Of a stretch of DNA of 23,423 nt, positions 14,666-22,658 are shown piece after piece; the first letter of the stretch is position 1; every line of letters begins with the position of its first letter. Position numbers and translations under genes: made by a program. The notes under the pieces were generated by a model that was not told the origin of the DNA, ran no database searches, and saw only the letters and a list, made by a program, of their open reading frames with translations. The stretch comes from a virus. The stretch covers positions 9,122-32,544 of the IMG/VR virus record IMGVR_UViG_3300029319_006298. The stretch is one strand, 5' to 3'.

Positions 14666-15004
14666 ATGAATGAAAATAAAGAATTTGACTTTTCTTCTGT
14701 AACCATTGATTTGGGAGCAAATAGAAGAGGAACACTTAATGAGAGCGTGCTTAGCATATTTGCCGCTTGGGTACAATATCTTTTGGAAAAGATGTTTATG
14801 GGACAGAAAGTTCCAGTTAAAGTTCGGGGTAACAGGCTTGAGGTCATGCGCTTCACAGATACACTGGTAGCAGAAAAAAGATTTATTGACGCTATTAAGA
14901 AGTACGGATTGGATAGCCCATTAACATTTAAGAACCGTGTAAAGCTCGAAAAGAATATTAGACTATTCGAGAAGGAGACTGGCATGAAGTGGCCAGTACG
15001 ATAG
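14666..15004 (+). CDS. Hypothetical protein before the tape measure gene
   Basis: A 112-residue soluble protein with an N-terminal beta part (FDFSSVTIDLGANRRG) and then helices (VLSIFAAWVQYLLEKMFM), a basic strand (VPVKVRGNRLEVMRFTDTLV) and a Lys-rich C-terminal helix ending in GMKWPVR. I do not recognise the family; it does not resemble T4 gp25 or gp27. Its place between the gp26-like pair and the tape measure gene suggests a tail assembly role, for example a tape measure chaperone, by position only. The SD is weak (GTGGGG, about ten bases before ATG). It is the first gene of a new block after a terminator. Confidence 0.65.
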   Translation: MNENKEFDFSSVTIDLGANRRGTLNESVLSIFAAWVQYLLEKMFMGQKVPVKVRGNRLEVMRFTDTLVAEKRFIDAIKKYGLDSPLTFKNRVKLEKNIRLFEKETGMKWPVR

Positions 15005-15015
15005 AGGCTTAGATA

Positions 15016-17316
15016 GTGGCTACTATTATAACAGAAGAAGAACTACAACGAAAGCGAGAAGAAGCAGAGCTTAATAAGCAGATACTAGCTGACGAGATGG
15101 CTCGGGTGGCGGCTCTAAAAGATATACAGACGGTAAAAGAGACTTTCACTGATTTGGATAACCAACAGGCATCAGCACTTGCTGCTGGGGCTGAGGCCCA
15201 AGAAAAAATTCAAGCTCTTATGGTTCGACAGAACGAACTAAGAGAAAGGGGTCAGCAACTATCAGACGTTGAATCTAGAGAATTGAGATATCAAATGGAT
15301 CTGAGAGATGACGCCTTGTCCAGCATGGGCGACCAAAAGAAATTCCTTGAGGCTATTATAGAGGAAACAGACAGACTAAACGGTGAAATTAAAACAACTT
15401 CTAGTAATATTAAAGACGCCGAGAAAGCTCAAAAAGAATTTAAAGATAAAGTTGATCAAGGCGTTAAGAGTCTAGATACCTTGAAGGGTATAGCATCCTC
15501 CATAAGCCCGCAGTTAGGTAATTTGGTTTCAAATGCCCAAAGTTTAGCAACAGGCTTTGCCGCTGCGAGCCTTGCCGCTGGTCCGCTTGGTGGCGCACTG
15601 TTTTTAGCCCAAGAGGCTGCACAAGGACTTTTAGCAGCATCAGTTAAATTATCAGAAATATTAGCTGCGGGTGTTCGAGAATCAGGACTTGTAGATTTTG
15701 AACAAATGCTGTACGATAACGTTGCGGCGACAAACCAATTTGGCATGAGTGCCGCAGAGACAGGAAAACTTCTTTCAGGGCTCAGTCAAAACTTTTCTGG
15801 TTTTGCTTTAGCATCCAGCGAAGTACAAGACGCTGTTGTAGAACAAGCTGCTGCTTTAGACGCACTAGGCGTAAGCTCGGCTGATTCTGGCAAATTGTTT
15901 GAAACCCTGACCCGTGGTCTTGGAATGGGTGCAGAAGGAATTGAGCAAGTAGGTACAGAGTTTGCTAATTTGGGACGAAGCATTGGCAAGTCAACACAAG
16001 CCATCGTTAGCGACTTTAATGCAATGCAAGGTAGTCTAGCGCAGTTCGGCTCTTCGTCTATAGAGGTGTTTAAAGAAGTACAAGAGGCATCTACTAGGCT
16101 CGGCATCAGTGCTGAGAAAATGATGGGCGTATTTGATGCGACAACAACGTTTGAAGGCGCTGCTAGTATGGCAGGTAAATTGAATGGCGTTCTTGGAACT
16201 ACGGTTGATGCCATGGAGCTTATCAATGCAGAGAGTCCTGCTGAGACCATAGATATTTTGAGAGGCAGCCTCATGGATGCTGGTCAAAGTTTTGATGAGA
16301 TGACCCTTCAACAAAGAAGATTCCTAGCCGAAACAACTGGCATAGATATGCCCACATTACAGAAGATGCTTTCAGGGGATGAATTGCCTCCTAAGAGTCC
16401 TATGGAAGTTTCGCTAGAGAGCTTAGCCAAGACGGCCATGGACGTAGAGAAGTTTATTACAACCCAGTTTAATAAAATGTTTAACGCTCTCGCAGAGTCA
16501 GGTGTTTTAGCGGAAATAGAGAGCGCAATCAAAGCAGTCTTTGCAGAGGGTGGTCCATTTAGCTTTTTTGTAGGTGTAGTAACCCCAGCCGCCGTTGTAT
16601 TAGGTAAAATATTTGCAGGCATCGTTACTCCCTTCAAGCAAGTAGCACAATTGTTTACTGTTATCAGTGAGTTTCTTTCCCCAATGGTAGAGATGTTTAA
16701 GGAAATGACAGCCGAGCTAGAAAAGCACGCTAAAATACTCACTATAATGGATGTGACATTTAAGACAATAGGGGCGTTTATTGGTGGTGTTCTCGTAGCT
16801 AAATTAGCTGTTGCAGGAGCTAGAATGGGAGTGCTTTTGGTAAAAACTATCGGTAAAGCTATCGCTGCAATTTATGGGAGCTTAGCACAAATCCCATTTG
16901 GAGTGGGTTTGCTCGGTGTCGCCGCCGCAGTCGGTGGGTTATATGCCGCTATTTCGGGTGCAAGTGGCGCAGTCCCTGCCGATGACTACTCTTCACAGCC
17001 AACCACTGGCGGTGGCTATGGAGACCGAATGTTAATGGATAAGGGCGAGTTGATTGCATTTAACAATGATGATACAATTATAGCTGGCACTAATATCCAA
17101 ATGGCAAATGATGCGATGTCCAGTGCTGCTAATCAAAAAACTACTACACAGGCTAACAATGCAGCAGCAGCAGCCCAGCCTCAGCCCGCAGCCTCGGCAC
17201 CGCAGGCACAAGGGCAACCAACCAAGGTAGTTTTGGAGATCGACAGAATTAAGCTCGGCGAAGTCCTAATGGGAACAGATGGTGTAGTTTCAGGACCATT
17301 AGGTATCAGCGGCTAG
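15016..17316 (+). CDS. Tail tape measure protein (gp29-like role)
   Basis: A 766-residue protein with the build of a tape measure: a long charged N-terminal coiled coil (about residues 1-160), Ala/Gly-rich hydrophobic helices (about residues 167-215, 516-560 and 585-652), a Ser/Gly/Ala-rich helical middle, and a C-terminal part with a polar linker (AAAAAQPQPAASAPQAQGQP) and a final KVVLEIDRIKLGEVLMG strand. Tape measures fill the tail tube, set its length and can cross the membrane on injection. At about 0.15 nm per residue, 766 residues would give a tail near 115 nm (rough rule; T4 gp29 has 590 residues). The start is GTG: a TAGAGG SD lies eight bases upstream and no ATG fits. No lytic transglycosylase or peptidase motif is visible. 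Confidence 0.8.
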   Translation: MATIITEEELQRKREEAELNKQILADEMARVAALKDIQTVKETFTDLDNQQASALAAGAEAQEKIQALMVRQNELRERGQQLSDVESRELRYQMDLRDDALSSMGDQKKFLEAIIEETDRLNGEIKTTSSNIKDAEKAQKEFKDKVDQGVKSLDTLKGIASSISPQLGNLVSNAQSLATGFAAASLAAGPLGGALFLAQEAAQGLLAASVKLSEILAAGVRESGLVDFEQMLYDNVAATNQFGMSAAETGKLLSGLSQNFSGFALASSEVQDAVVEQAAALDALGVSSADSGKLFETLTRGLGMGAEGIEQVGTEFANLGRSIGKSTQAIVSDFNAMQGSLAQFGSSSIEVFKEVQEASTRLGISAEKMMGVFDATTTFEGAASMAGKLNGVLGTTVDAMELINAESPAETIDILRGSLMDAGQSFDEMTLQQRRFLAETTGIDMPTLQKMLSGDELPPKSPMEVSLESLAKTAMDVEKFITTQFNKMFNALAESGVLAEIESAIKAVFAEGGPFSFFVGVVTPAAVVLGKIFAGIVTPFKQVAQLFTVISEFLSPMVEMFKEMTAELEKHAKILTIMDVTFKTIGAFIGGVLVAKLAVAGARMGVLLVKTIGKAIAAIYGSLAQIPFGVGLLGVAAAVGGLYAAISGASGAVPADDYSSQPTTGGGYGDRMLMDKGELIAFNNDDTIIAGTNIQMANDAMSSAANQKTTTQANNAAAAAQPQPAASAPQAQGQPTKVVLEIDRIKLGEVLMGTDGVVSGPLGISG

Positions 17317-17340
17317 AACAAGGAGGTATACTAGTAAGTC

Positions 17341-18216
17341 ATGGCTAAAACCAAAAAACCAACCGATTTACCTAAAGACGGGTCAAAGTCGGATAAGCAG
17401 CAGAAAGAGCAATCACTTCAGCAAATACTAGACACCCCAATGGATTCTGCCATGGCAGCACTATTCGGTCAGGGTTTAAAAATAACATTTATCCATATTC
17501 CAACTGGGTATGCGGTAGATTTTCCAGCTATGCTTACTAGTTTTGATGACAGTTTTAACGCTGAATACCAAGGACAAAAAGTTTATGGTCGCATGGATCA
17601 GATTGCTGTTTACACTGGGACAACAAGATTATTAAATTTTGGTTTTGACATAGTAGCCACCACGCCTGACGAGGCCATCTTTAACCTGGGTCGTCTCGGG
17701 CGACTTGAGAGTTTTATGTACCCAGCATATGATGGTGACGGAAAAACAGGAACTAGCACCATCTCAGCAGCACCCTTGATGCGAGTTAAATTTGGTAACC
17801 TGATACAGAATTCCAACAATGATGGTTTGTTGGGATATATTAATGTTGTAAATACGGCACCTAATTTTGATCATGGGTTTGTTATTGATGAGGCAGGCAA
17901 CATGTATCCAAAAGCTTATTCTTTGAATATAACTTTTAATGTTCTTCATGAGCATGAGCTTGGGTGGTACAAGGATGGGGAAAACTGGAAGTGGCGTGGT
18001 GATAAGAAATCACAGTATCCTTATGATAGGAGTTTGCCAGATGGCAACAGCTTCCAAAAACCACCAGAGCTTCCTGCTGATAGCGACTCATCATCGACAA
18101 ACAACCAAGGCTCTACATCTAACGAGGGTCGAACTGCTGATGGTGCTAAAGCAAAAAAAAGTAAGGCAAAAGATAAAATAGACAATTCCAAAAGAAAGAA
18201 AGTATTAAGCTCGTAG
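17341..18216 (+). CDS. Baseplate tail tube cap/initiator protein (gp48/gp54-like)
   Basis: A 291-residue protein. Its core (about residues 30-215) resembles the tail-tube-like fold of gp48/gp54 initiators: FPAMLTSFDDSFNAEYQ, then KVYGRMDQIAVYTGTTRLL and LNFGFDIVA. A Y-G-R-x-D motif followed by a Tyr/Thr strand is typical of these proteins. A later part has APLMRVKFGNLIQN and the strand YPKAYSLNITFNVLHEHELGW. The C-terminus is a Lys/Ser-rich disordered tail. In T4 gp48 and gp54 cap the baseplate and start tube polymerisation around the tape measure, so a gene next to the tape measure fits. An AGGAGG lies 14 bases before the ATG, longer than usual, with an in-frame TAA at 17335 excluding any earlier start. 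Confidence 0.68.
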   Translation: MAKTKKPTDLPKDGSKSDKQQKEQSLQQILDTPMDSAMAALFGQGLKITFIHIPTGYAVDFPAMLTSFDDSFNAEYQGQKVYGRMDQIAVYTGTTRLLNFGFDIVATTPDEAIFNLGRLGRLESFMYPAYDGDGKTGTSTISAAPLMRVKFGNLIQNSNNDGLLGYINVVNTAPNFDHGFVIDEAGNMYPKAYSLNITFNVLHEHELGWYKDGENWKWRGDKKSQYPYDRSLPDGNSFQKPPELPADSDSSSTNNQGSTSNEGRTADGAKAKKSKAKDKIDNSKRKKVLSS

Positions 18217-18238
18217 TAGTGCGATTTAGGAGGTAGAC

Positions 18239-18583
18239 ATGAGAAATAGATATTTCAATAGGCGAATCATTCTTAATGACGATGAAAACTACAAGAGAGA
18301 GTTTCTAGACAACAAAAGGGATGCAAAGGTTCTAAACCACTACGACACACCAGTTTTCAGATACCCAACAACCGAAGAGATGGCAGATCTTCAAATAATA
18401 GAGGTTATTTGGGCATCAAATTCTAGGCTATTCAAACTAGCAAATAAGTATTATAATGACCCTACACTTTGGTGGGTAATTGCAATGTTTAACCAAAAAC
18501 CAACTGAAGCGCATTTTGAACCAGGCGAGACAGTGTATGTGCCACTACCATTGGAACAAGTATTAAGGATTATGAGGGCGTAA
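18239..18583 (+). CDS. 53: Baseplate wedge protein with LysM-like domain (gp53-like)
   Basis: A 114-residue protein. The C-terminal half has the LysM-like pattern of gp53-type wedge proteins: SRLFKLANKYYNDPTLWWVI, AMFNQKPTEA and GETVYVPLPLEQVL, that is, a helix, the D-P-x-x-W-W-V-I segment, a second helix and a closing V-Y-V-P strand. T4 gp53 (196 residues) joins baseplate wedges together; its N-terminal part is reduced here. LysM-like domains in baseplate proteins need not bind peptidoglycan. A strong AGGAGG lies a few bases before ATG. The next gene starts one base after the stop. Confidence 0.78.
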   Translation: MRNRYFNRRIILNDDENYKREFLDNKRDAKVLNHYDTPVFRYPTTEEMADLQIIEVIWASNSRLFKLANKYYNDPTLWWVIAMFNQKPTEAHFEPGETVYVPLPLEQVLRIMRA

Positions 18584-18584
18584 A

Positions 18585-21359
18585 ATGGCCAGTAATGACG
18601 CAGAAGATAATGTAGCACTAAGAGGCAACACACAGGCTTACCTTGTTAATAGCCTGCGCCAATTACTACCAGCTATGCATAAGAAACGAGGTGGGCAGTA
18701 TACAGAGCACTTAGTTCATACTCGCTTTAGATCAACTGAGCTAGTTTCAGAATTCAATAAAACATCAGGCATTATGGATTACATGAACGCACTACCAGCC
18801 CAGTTAAGCGGACTTATGCCAAAAATAAGAATATTTTTAAGACAACCAGCAGGTGCTAACGGAAAACGTCGAGCAGACATACCCGTGCATTTTAGTGGAT
18901 ACACTTCTGCTACATATAAGCCTCCCTCGTCAACCGCTTCGGGTGGCAGGCTTAACATATTTGCTAAACAGGCCGAGGGTCGTGATGTTGGTATAACAAG
19001 ATTTCATGTTTCAATTGATAATAAATTTAAGTTTGCGTCTGTGCAAGCAAGTATGGAGCTTTATTTCCGAAACATGGCAGATTTATCTCAAGGACCCTAT
19101 CTTCACTTGATAAGGCTCATGAAAAAGACAGAGGGATCATATAAAAAAGAAGAGTACGATTTAAAGAAAAGAGCCAAATTTCTAGCCAACAAGCGAAAGG
19201 AAATGAGGCAACGGATAACTATTAAAGGGAAAAGAACAAAGGTGAGACCTGCAAAAGCTGTTTCTCCCGCAGCAGAGAGGATTGATCCCGCTCCACTAAA
19301 GGCTGTAATTGGCTGGGCCACCAGCAAAAACAATGAACTCCCACAAGATATTTCGGGTGCAACCGATACGAAAAGGCTTTATAAATTCCTAGAAAGATCT
19401 GCGTTAACATTATTACTAAACGTAAATAAATATAGTATTGATTTTGGCGATAAAGGTGAGGTAAAACTATCAATAGAGATGACTGGTTACGCTGATGAGG
19501 CTCTTGCGGGCACTAATGAAGCTAGTATATTCACTAACCCTTGGGACGTAACGAGGGGGAGTGTTAACAACGTTGGTGTTAAAGGTAAAAAATATCAAGG
19601 GGCTCCCACTGGAATAAAAAACCAATCAACTATTAAGCCTGTGTCTGTTCAGGAAATATTTGGAGAGAGACTTGACAAATTAAACCTTGTAGACGTGCCA
19701 ACGTTGCTAGTGGACCCACTAGCCGCAGGCGCATCGGCGAAGGCAAATAAAAGTAAAAATCCAAAGAAAGCGGTAGGTGCTACATTTGTCTCAGACCAGA
19801 ACGGTTATCTAACTAGTCTTTTAGCGGAGTTGAAAACGAACGTACAAGGCCTTGCAGCCGCCGATCTCGCAAAAACTAAAGTTAAGATAGATACAAAAGT
19901 ATTAAAGCACCTTATCGACATCACCGAAACGGATATACAAATAATACAATTGCTGGCTGATACCTCTTCTGGTAGGATTCTTAACGAAATGAGAGAGAAT
20001 TTATCTAAATTTAAGAAAATATACAAAGCAACTGGAGAGGCTAATAAAGGGAGTGTTTATAGAAATTTTCTAGAGCGCCTAGAAGCTGTTGGTGCCCTAA
20101 TGTCGATAACTGTAAAGATGGCTGATCTAGGCATAACGCTTGGGTTTGAGAGCAAGCCTAACCCAAACCCTGACCCTACTAATGCCACTATCGACACGAC
20201 AACAGTTGAAATCGACAGATCTCTTGTAAAGAACCGCTATATGACAAGCCCTCCAAATTTAGGCGGCGCAGCTTCGATTGCACATGCTACCAAGGAGGCC
20301 GCAGGGGGAATTTCTAAAGCCGAACGTGACAAGCTAATGAAAGCTAATGGGGTCGCCTCGGGTGCGCCATTTACTATCGCTCCCAACGCAGGCAAGAACC
20401 CATCTACTGCAACGGCGAGCATTGTCTTTGTCAGGCTTGGAGATATTATAGACACAGCTTTCCATAGCTCTGGGTTCTTCACGCACAACAAAGGCAAGAA
20501 AGATGGCACATTTAGAGTAGTTTTAGATACCTTATATTTAAATCTCCCTGGGACATCTAGAAACAAATTGACGCCAATTAGCTTAGCAGATATACCAATT
20601 CAATTATCAGCATTTGAATATTTCTTTTTTGAAAAATATGTTAAGAAAAACGCTGTTAACGTGCCGCTTCGGGGCTTTTTAGATGAGCTTATGAGTTTTG
20701 TCGCTGCCGAAATGAGCAACTCTGGTATACTAGGTGAGGATACTAAATTTGATCCTATGATACTGCCGTTTACTGCCCCTAACGTTTATGGAAGACCGTT
20801 GCGCCCTAAGAGGACCTATACAAGAACATCCAGAGAATTTGTAAGTTCAGACAGAAACCCAAGAGGTTTCGCTGCCAAGCGAGAGGCAGAAGCATCAATG
20901 GGCATGGAGACGTTAAATAACTACTTGGTACTTTCTCTGATACAGAACCCTAGAAGGCACGGCAACTCGAAAAAAGATGCAGCAAGAGGTATTTACCATT
21001 TAGTCTTAGCCGCAGGACGTGGACCCGTTAAAGCAATTAAGTTTAGCGAACAGGACACCTCCGAGCACATTAGGACCATGAATATACGTGATGGGTCTGC
21101 TGATTTTCCCACTGTGCCACAGAATGCAACCGTAGACTTAGTTGGTGCTCCGCATTTCTGGCAAGGACAACTGGTCTATATTGACGCAGATTATGCGATG
21201 CCAAATGCATCAGTTGTTATGGGAATTGGTGGGTATTACATAGTTACGAAGGTGACGCATGATTTGGATGCTGGCAATTTCACAACAAAATTGGAATGCC
21301 GTTGGCAAGCTTACAAAGAACTGAAAGGAAAGGCAACTTCCAAGAGGAGTAGTAACTAA
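18585..21359 (+). CDS. Large baseplate hub-like structural protein
   Basis: A 924-residue protein. Two regions look like tail-tube-type beta domains: GITRFHVSIDNKFKFASVQA with MELYFRNMADL (about residues 140-170) and VNKYSIDFGDKGEVKLSIEM followed by a TGYAD turn (about residues 280-305). A Lys-rich helical stretch lies between them, and a long Lys/Asn-rich middle follows. The last 100 residues have WQGQLVYIDADYAMPN and GIGGYYIVTKVTHDLDAG followed by a strand with TKLECRW, resembling the end of gp27/gpD-type hub proteins, where such a hairpin and a closing strand recur. I infer the central hub that links tube and spike; no lysozyme or peptidase motif is seen. It begins one base after the gp53-like stop, with a weak GAGGG. 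It overlaps the next gene by one base. Confidence 0.6.
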   Translation: MASNDAEDNVALRGNTQAYLVNSLRQLLPAMHKKRGGQYTEHLVHTRFRSTELVSEFNKTSGIMDYMNALPAQLSGLMPKIRIFLRQPAGANGKRRADIPVHFSGYTSATYKPPSSTASGGRLNIFAKQAEGRDVGITRFHVSIDNKFKFASVQASMELYFRNMADLSQGPYLHLIRLMKKTEGSYKKEEYDLKKRAKFLANKRKEMRQRITIKGKRTKVRPAKAVSPAAERIDPAPLKAVIGWATSKNNELPQDISGATDTKRLYKFLERSALTLLLNVNKYSIDFGDKGEVKLSIEMTGYADEALAGTNEASIFTNPWDVTRGSVNNVGVKGKKYQGAPTGIKNQSTIKPVSVQEIFGERLDKLNLVDVPTLLVDPLAAGASAKANKSKNPKKAVGATFVSDQNGYLTSLLAELKTNVQGLAAADLAKTKVKIDTKVLKHLIDITETDIQIIQLLADTSSGRILNEMRENLSKFKKIYKATGEANKGSVYRNFLERLEAVGALMSITVKMADLGITLGFESKPNPNPDPTNATIDTTTVEIDRSLVKNRYMTSPPNLGGAASIAHATKEAAGGISKAERDKLMKANGVASGAPFTIAPNAGKNPSTATASIVFVRLGDIIDTAFHSSGFFTHNKGKKDGTFRVVLDTLYLNLPGTSRNKLTPISLADIPIQLSAFEYFFFEKYVKKNAVNVPLRGFLDELMSFVAAEMSNSGILGEDTKFDPMILPFTAPNVYGRPLRPKRTYTRTSREFVSSDRNPRGFAAKREAEASMGMETLNNYLVLSLIQNPRRHGNSKKDAARGIYHLVLAAGRGPVKAIKFSEQDTSEHIRTMNIRDGSADFPTVPQNATVDLVGAPHFWQGQLVYIDADYAMPNASVVMGIGGYYIVTKVTHDLDAGNFTTKLECRWQAYKELKGKATSKRSSN

Positions 21360-22621
21360 TGACTAGGCCAATATCTTATGGCTCCAACGATCTTGGTTCG
21401 GGTGCTTCCTTTGTAGAGAAAAAAATATATTATCAAGAGACTTTCCCAGAAAACCTTATTGACAATCACATTTCTTTGTGGGATGATAATAGACTGTATG
21501 GCAGAGTAAACATAGATAATGAGATTATAGCTCTGAGAGAGGGTGCTTTGTCACCGCTACGTGGCACAAAAGGAGGTGCAGCCATGTTTGCACTTGGGTT
21601 CGTGGCTGATGCGTTTGCAGATTTGCGTGACAAAATGAAAGCATGTGCTAAATCAGGGCAAGTAGCGCCCCAAGGGCCTTTTGCTGATCTACAAATTGCA
21701 AAAGGCTGGAGTAGTGTTAATGCAGAATACGATAGATATATGAAAAACCAAGTATTCACCGCATTTAGCGAGCAATTTGTTGCTTTCAAGTCACAATCCA
21801 GCCAGATAAAAGACTTTTCTGGTTTTTTAAAAGTTTTTGGTGGTTTTGCTAAGCACTTAGCTAAACTATTACCATTCACCAGAACAGGGTTCATGGAAAG
21901 TAGGCTTTGCACTCCTTATGTGTCTGGACTTGTCATGGATATAGCTGTTGAAGACTATTCAGACGATTTTGTTAAGTCAACGGAGTATGTAAATGATCCA
22001 AACTTTTTATTTTTTGCAGATTCAGCAAAACAATTTGGTTTTCTCATAGACCGCAATGCCCCTTGGCGGCTCATAGCTAATTTAGGGTCTGATGCAATGC
22101 AAAGATATGCCGCTAAAAGCGGGATAGAGTTGACTGATGATAGAATACTGAATATCGGGATCATACAGGATGCTCTTTATCGAAGAACAAGTCCTGTTGA
22201 TATGAATATCCTTGCGGCATACCTGAAAGACATGTATAATGCCTATGTTGAAAGAAATCCATATGTTTTTGAGCAAATAATGAAAGAAGATCATCGCTGC
22301 GGCTCTGTTAGTAAGATATATCAAAGAGAACAAATAGACGATATGGTGCTAGATGAATCTTTTGTTATAGGCAAGTACAAATACAGGTGGGCTGTAAGGG
22401 GATATTATTATTTTAGAACTTTTGAGCGGAATATAAAAAACAGCCTTGCACAAGATAAAAAGAATTTAAGATTCTTATATGATATTATGACAGCGATGCC
22501 TGGTGTGAGGGGGTATACAGAAGCAGTCAAGACTTTGGAGAACAACATTATTGGTCCGTTTGCGCCATTACCTGTACCTCCTCAAGTATTTGACGAGACC
22601 AAGATGATACCAAATTATTAA
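21359..22621 (+). CDS. Virion structural protein of environmental T4-like phages, function unknown
   Basis: A 420-residue protein. The middle and C-terminal parts contain segments that I recall from structural proteins of environmental T4-like phages: LPFTRTGFMESRLCTPYVSG, a DYSDDFVKSTEYVNDPNFLF stretch, and the FGFLIDRNAPWRLIANLGSD core. The N-terminus has a short strand pair (KKIYYQETFPENLIDNHISL). It contains no obvious enzymatic motif, signal or coiled coil. Its order after the hub gene suggests a baseplate or tail-tip protein. The ATG overlaps the hub stop (TAATG) with GAGGAG upstream, so it is translationally coupled. The stop lies at the left arm of an inverted repeat that encloses the polymerase start. 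Confidence 0.65.
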   Translation: MTRPISYGSNDLGSGASFVEKKIYYQETFPENLIDNHISLWDDNRLYGRVNIDNEIIALREGALSPLRGTKGGAAMFALGFVADAFADLRDKMKACAKSGQVAPQGPFADLQIAKGWSSVNAEYDRYMKNQVFTAFSEQFVAFKSQSSQIKDFSGFLKVFGGFAKHLAKLLPFTRTGFMESRLCTPYVSGLVMDIAVEDYSDDFVKSTEYVNDPNFLFFADSAKQFGFLIDRNAPWRLIANLGSDAMQRYAAKSGIELTDDRILNIGIIQDALYRRTSPVDMNILAAYLKDMYNAYVERNPYVFEQIMKEDHRCGSVSKIYQREQIDDMVLDESFVIGKYKYRWAVRGYYYFRTFERNIKNSLAQDKKNLRFLYDIMTAMPGVRGYTEAVKTLENNIIGPFAPLPVPPQVFDETKMIPNY

Positions 22622-22658
22622 CATAAGCTACAGATTGTGGTAAAAGTAAGTTATGTTA
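22619..22658 (+). promoter_or_regulatory. Inverted repeat enclosing the polymerase start codon
   Basis: TAACATAA (22619-22626, including the upstream stop codon) and TTATGTTA (22651-22658, including the ATG of the polymerase gene) are perfect reverse complements with a 24-base loop. The stem is AT-only apart from one G-C pair, so it is weak. It could couple polymerase translation to the upstream gene. Confidence 0.35.

Noticed and set aside
15786-16274. Long minus-strand open frame inside the tape measure gene
   Set aside because: The plus-strand protein is clearly coding; the minus frame is low-complexity Ser/Ala shadow without an SD or homologous features.
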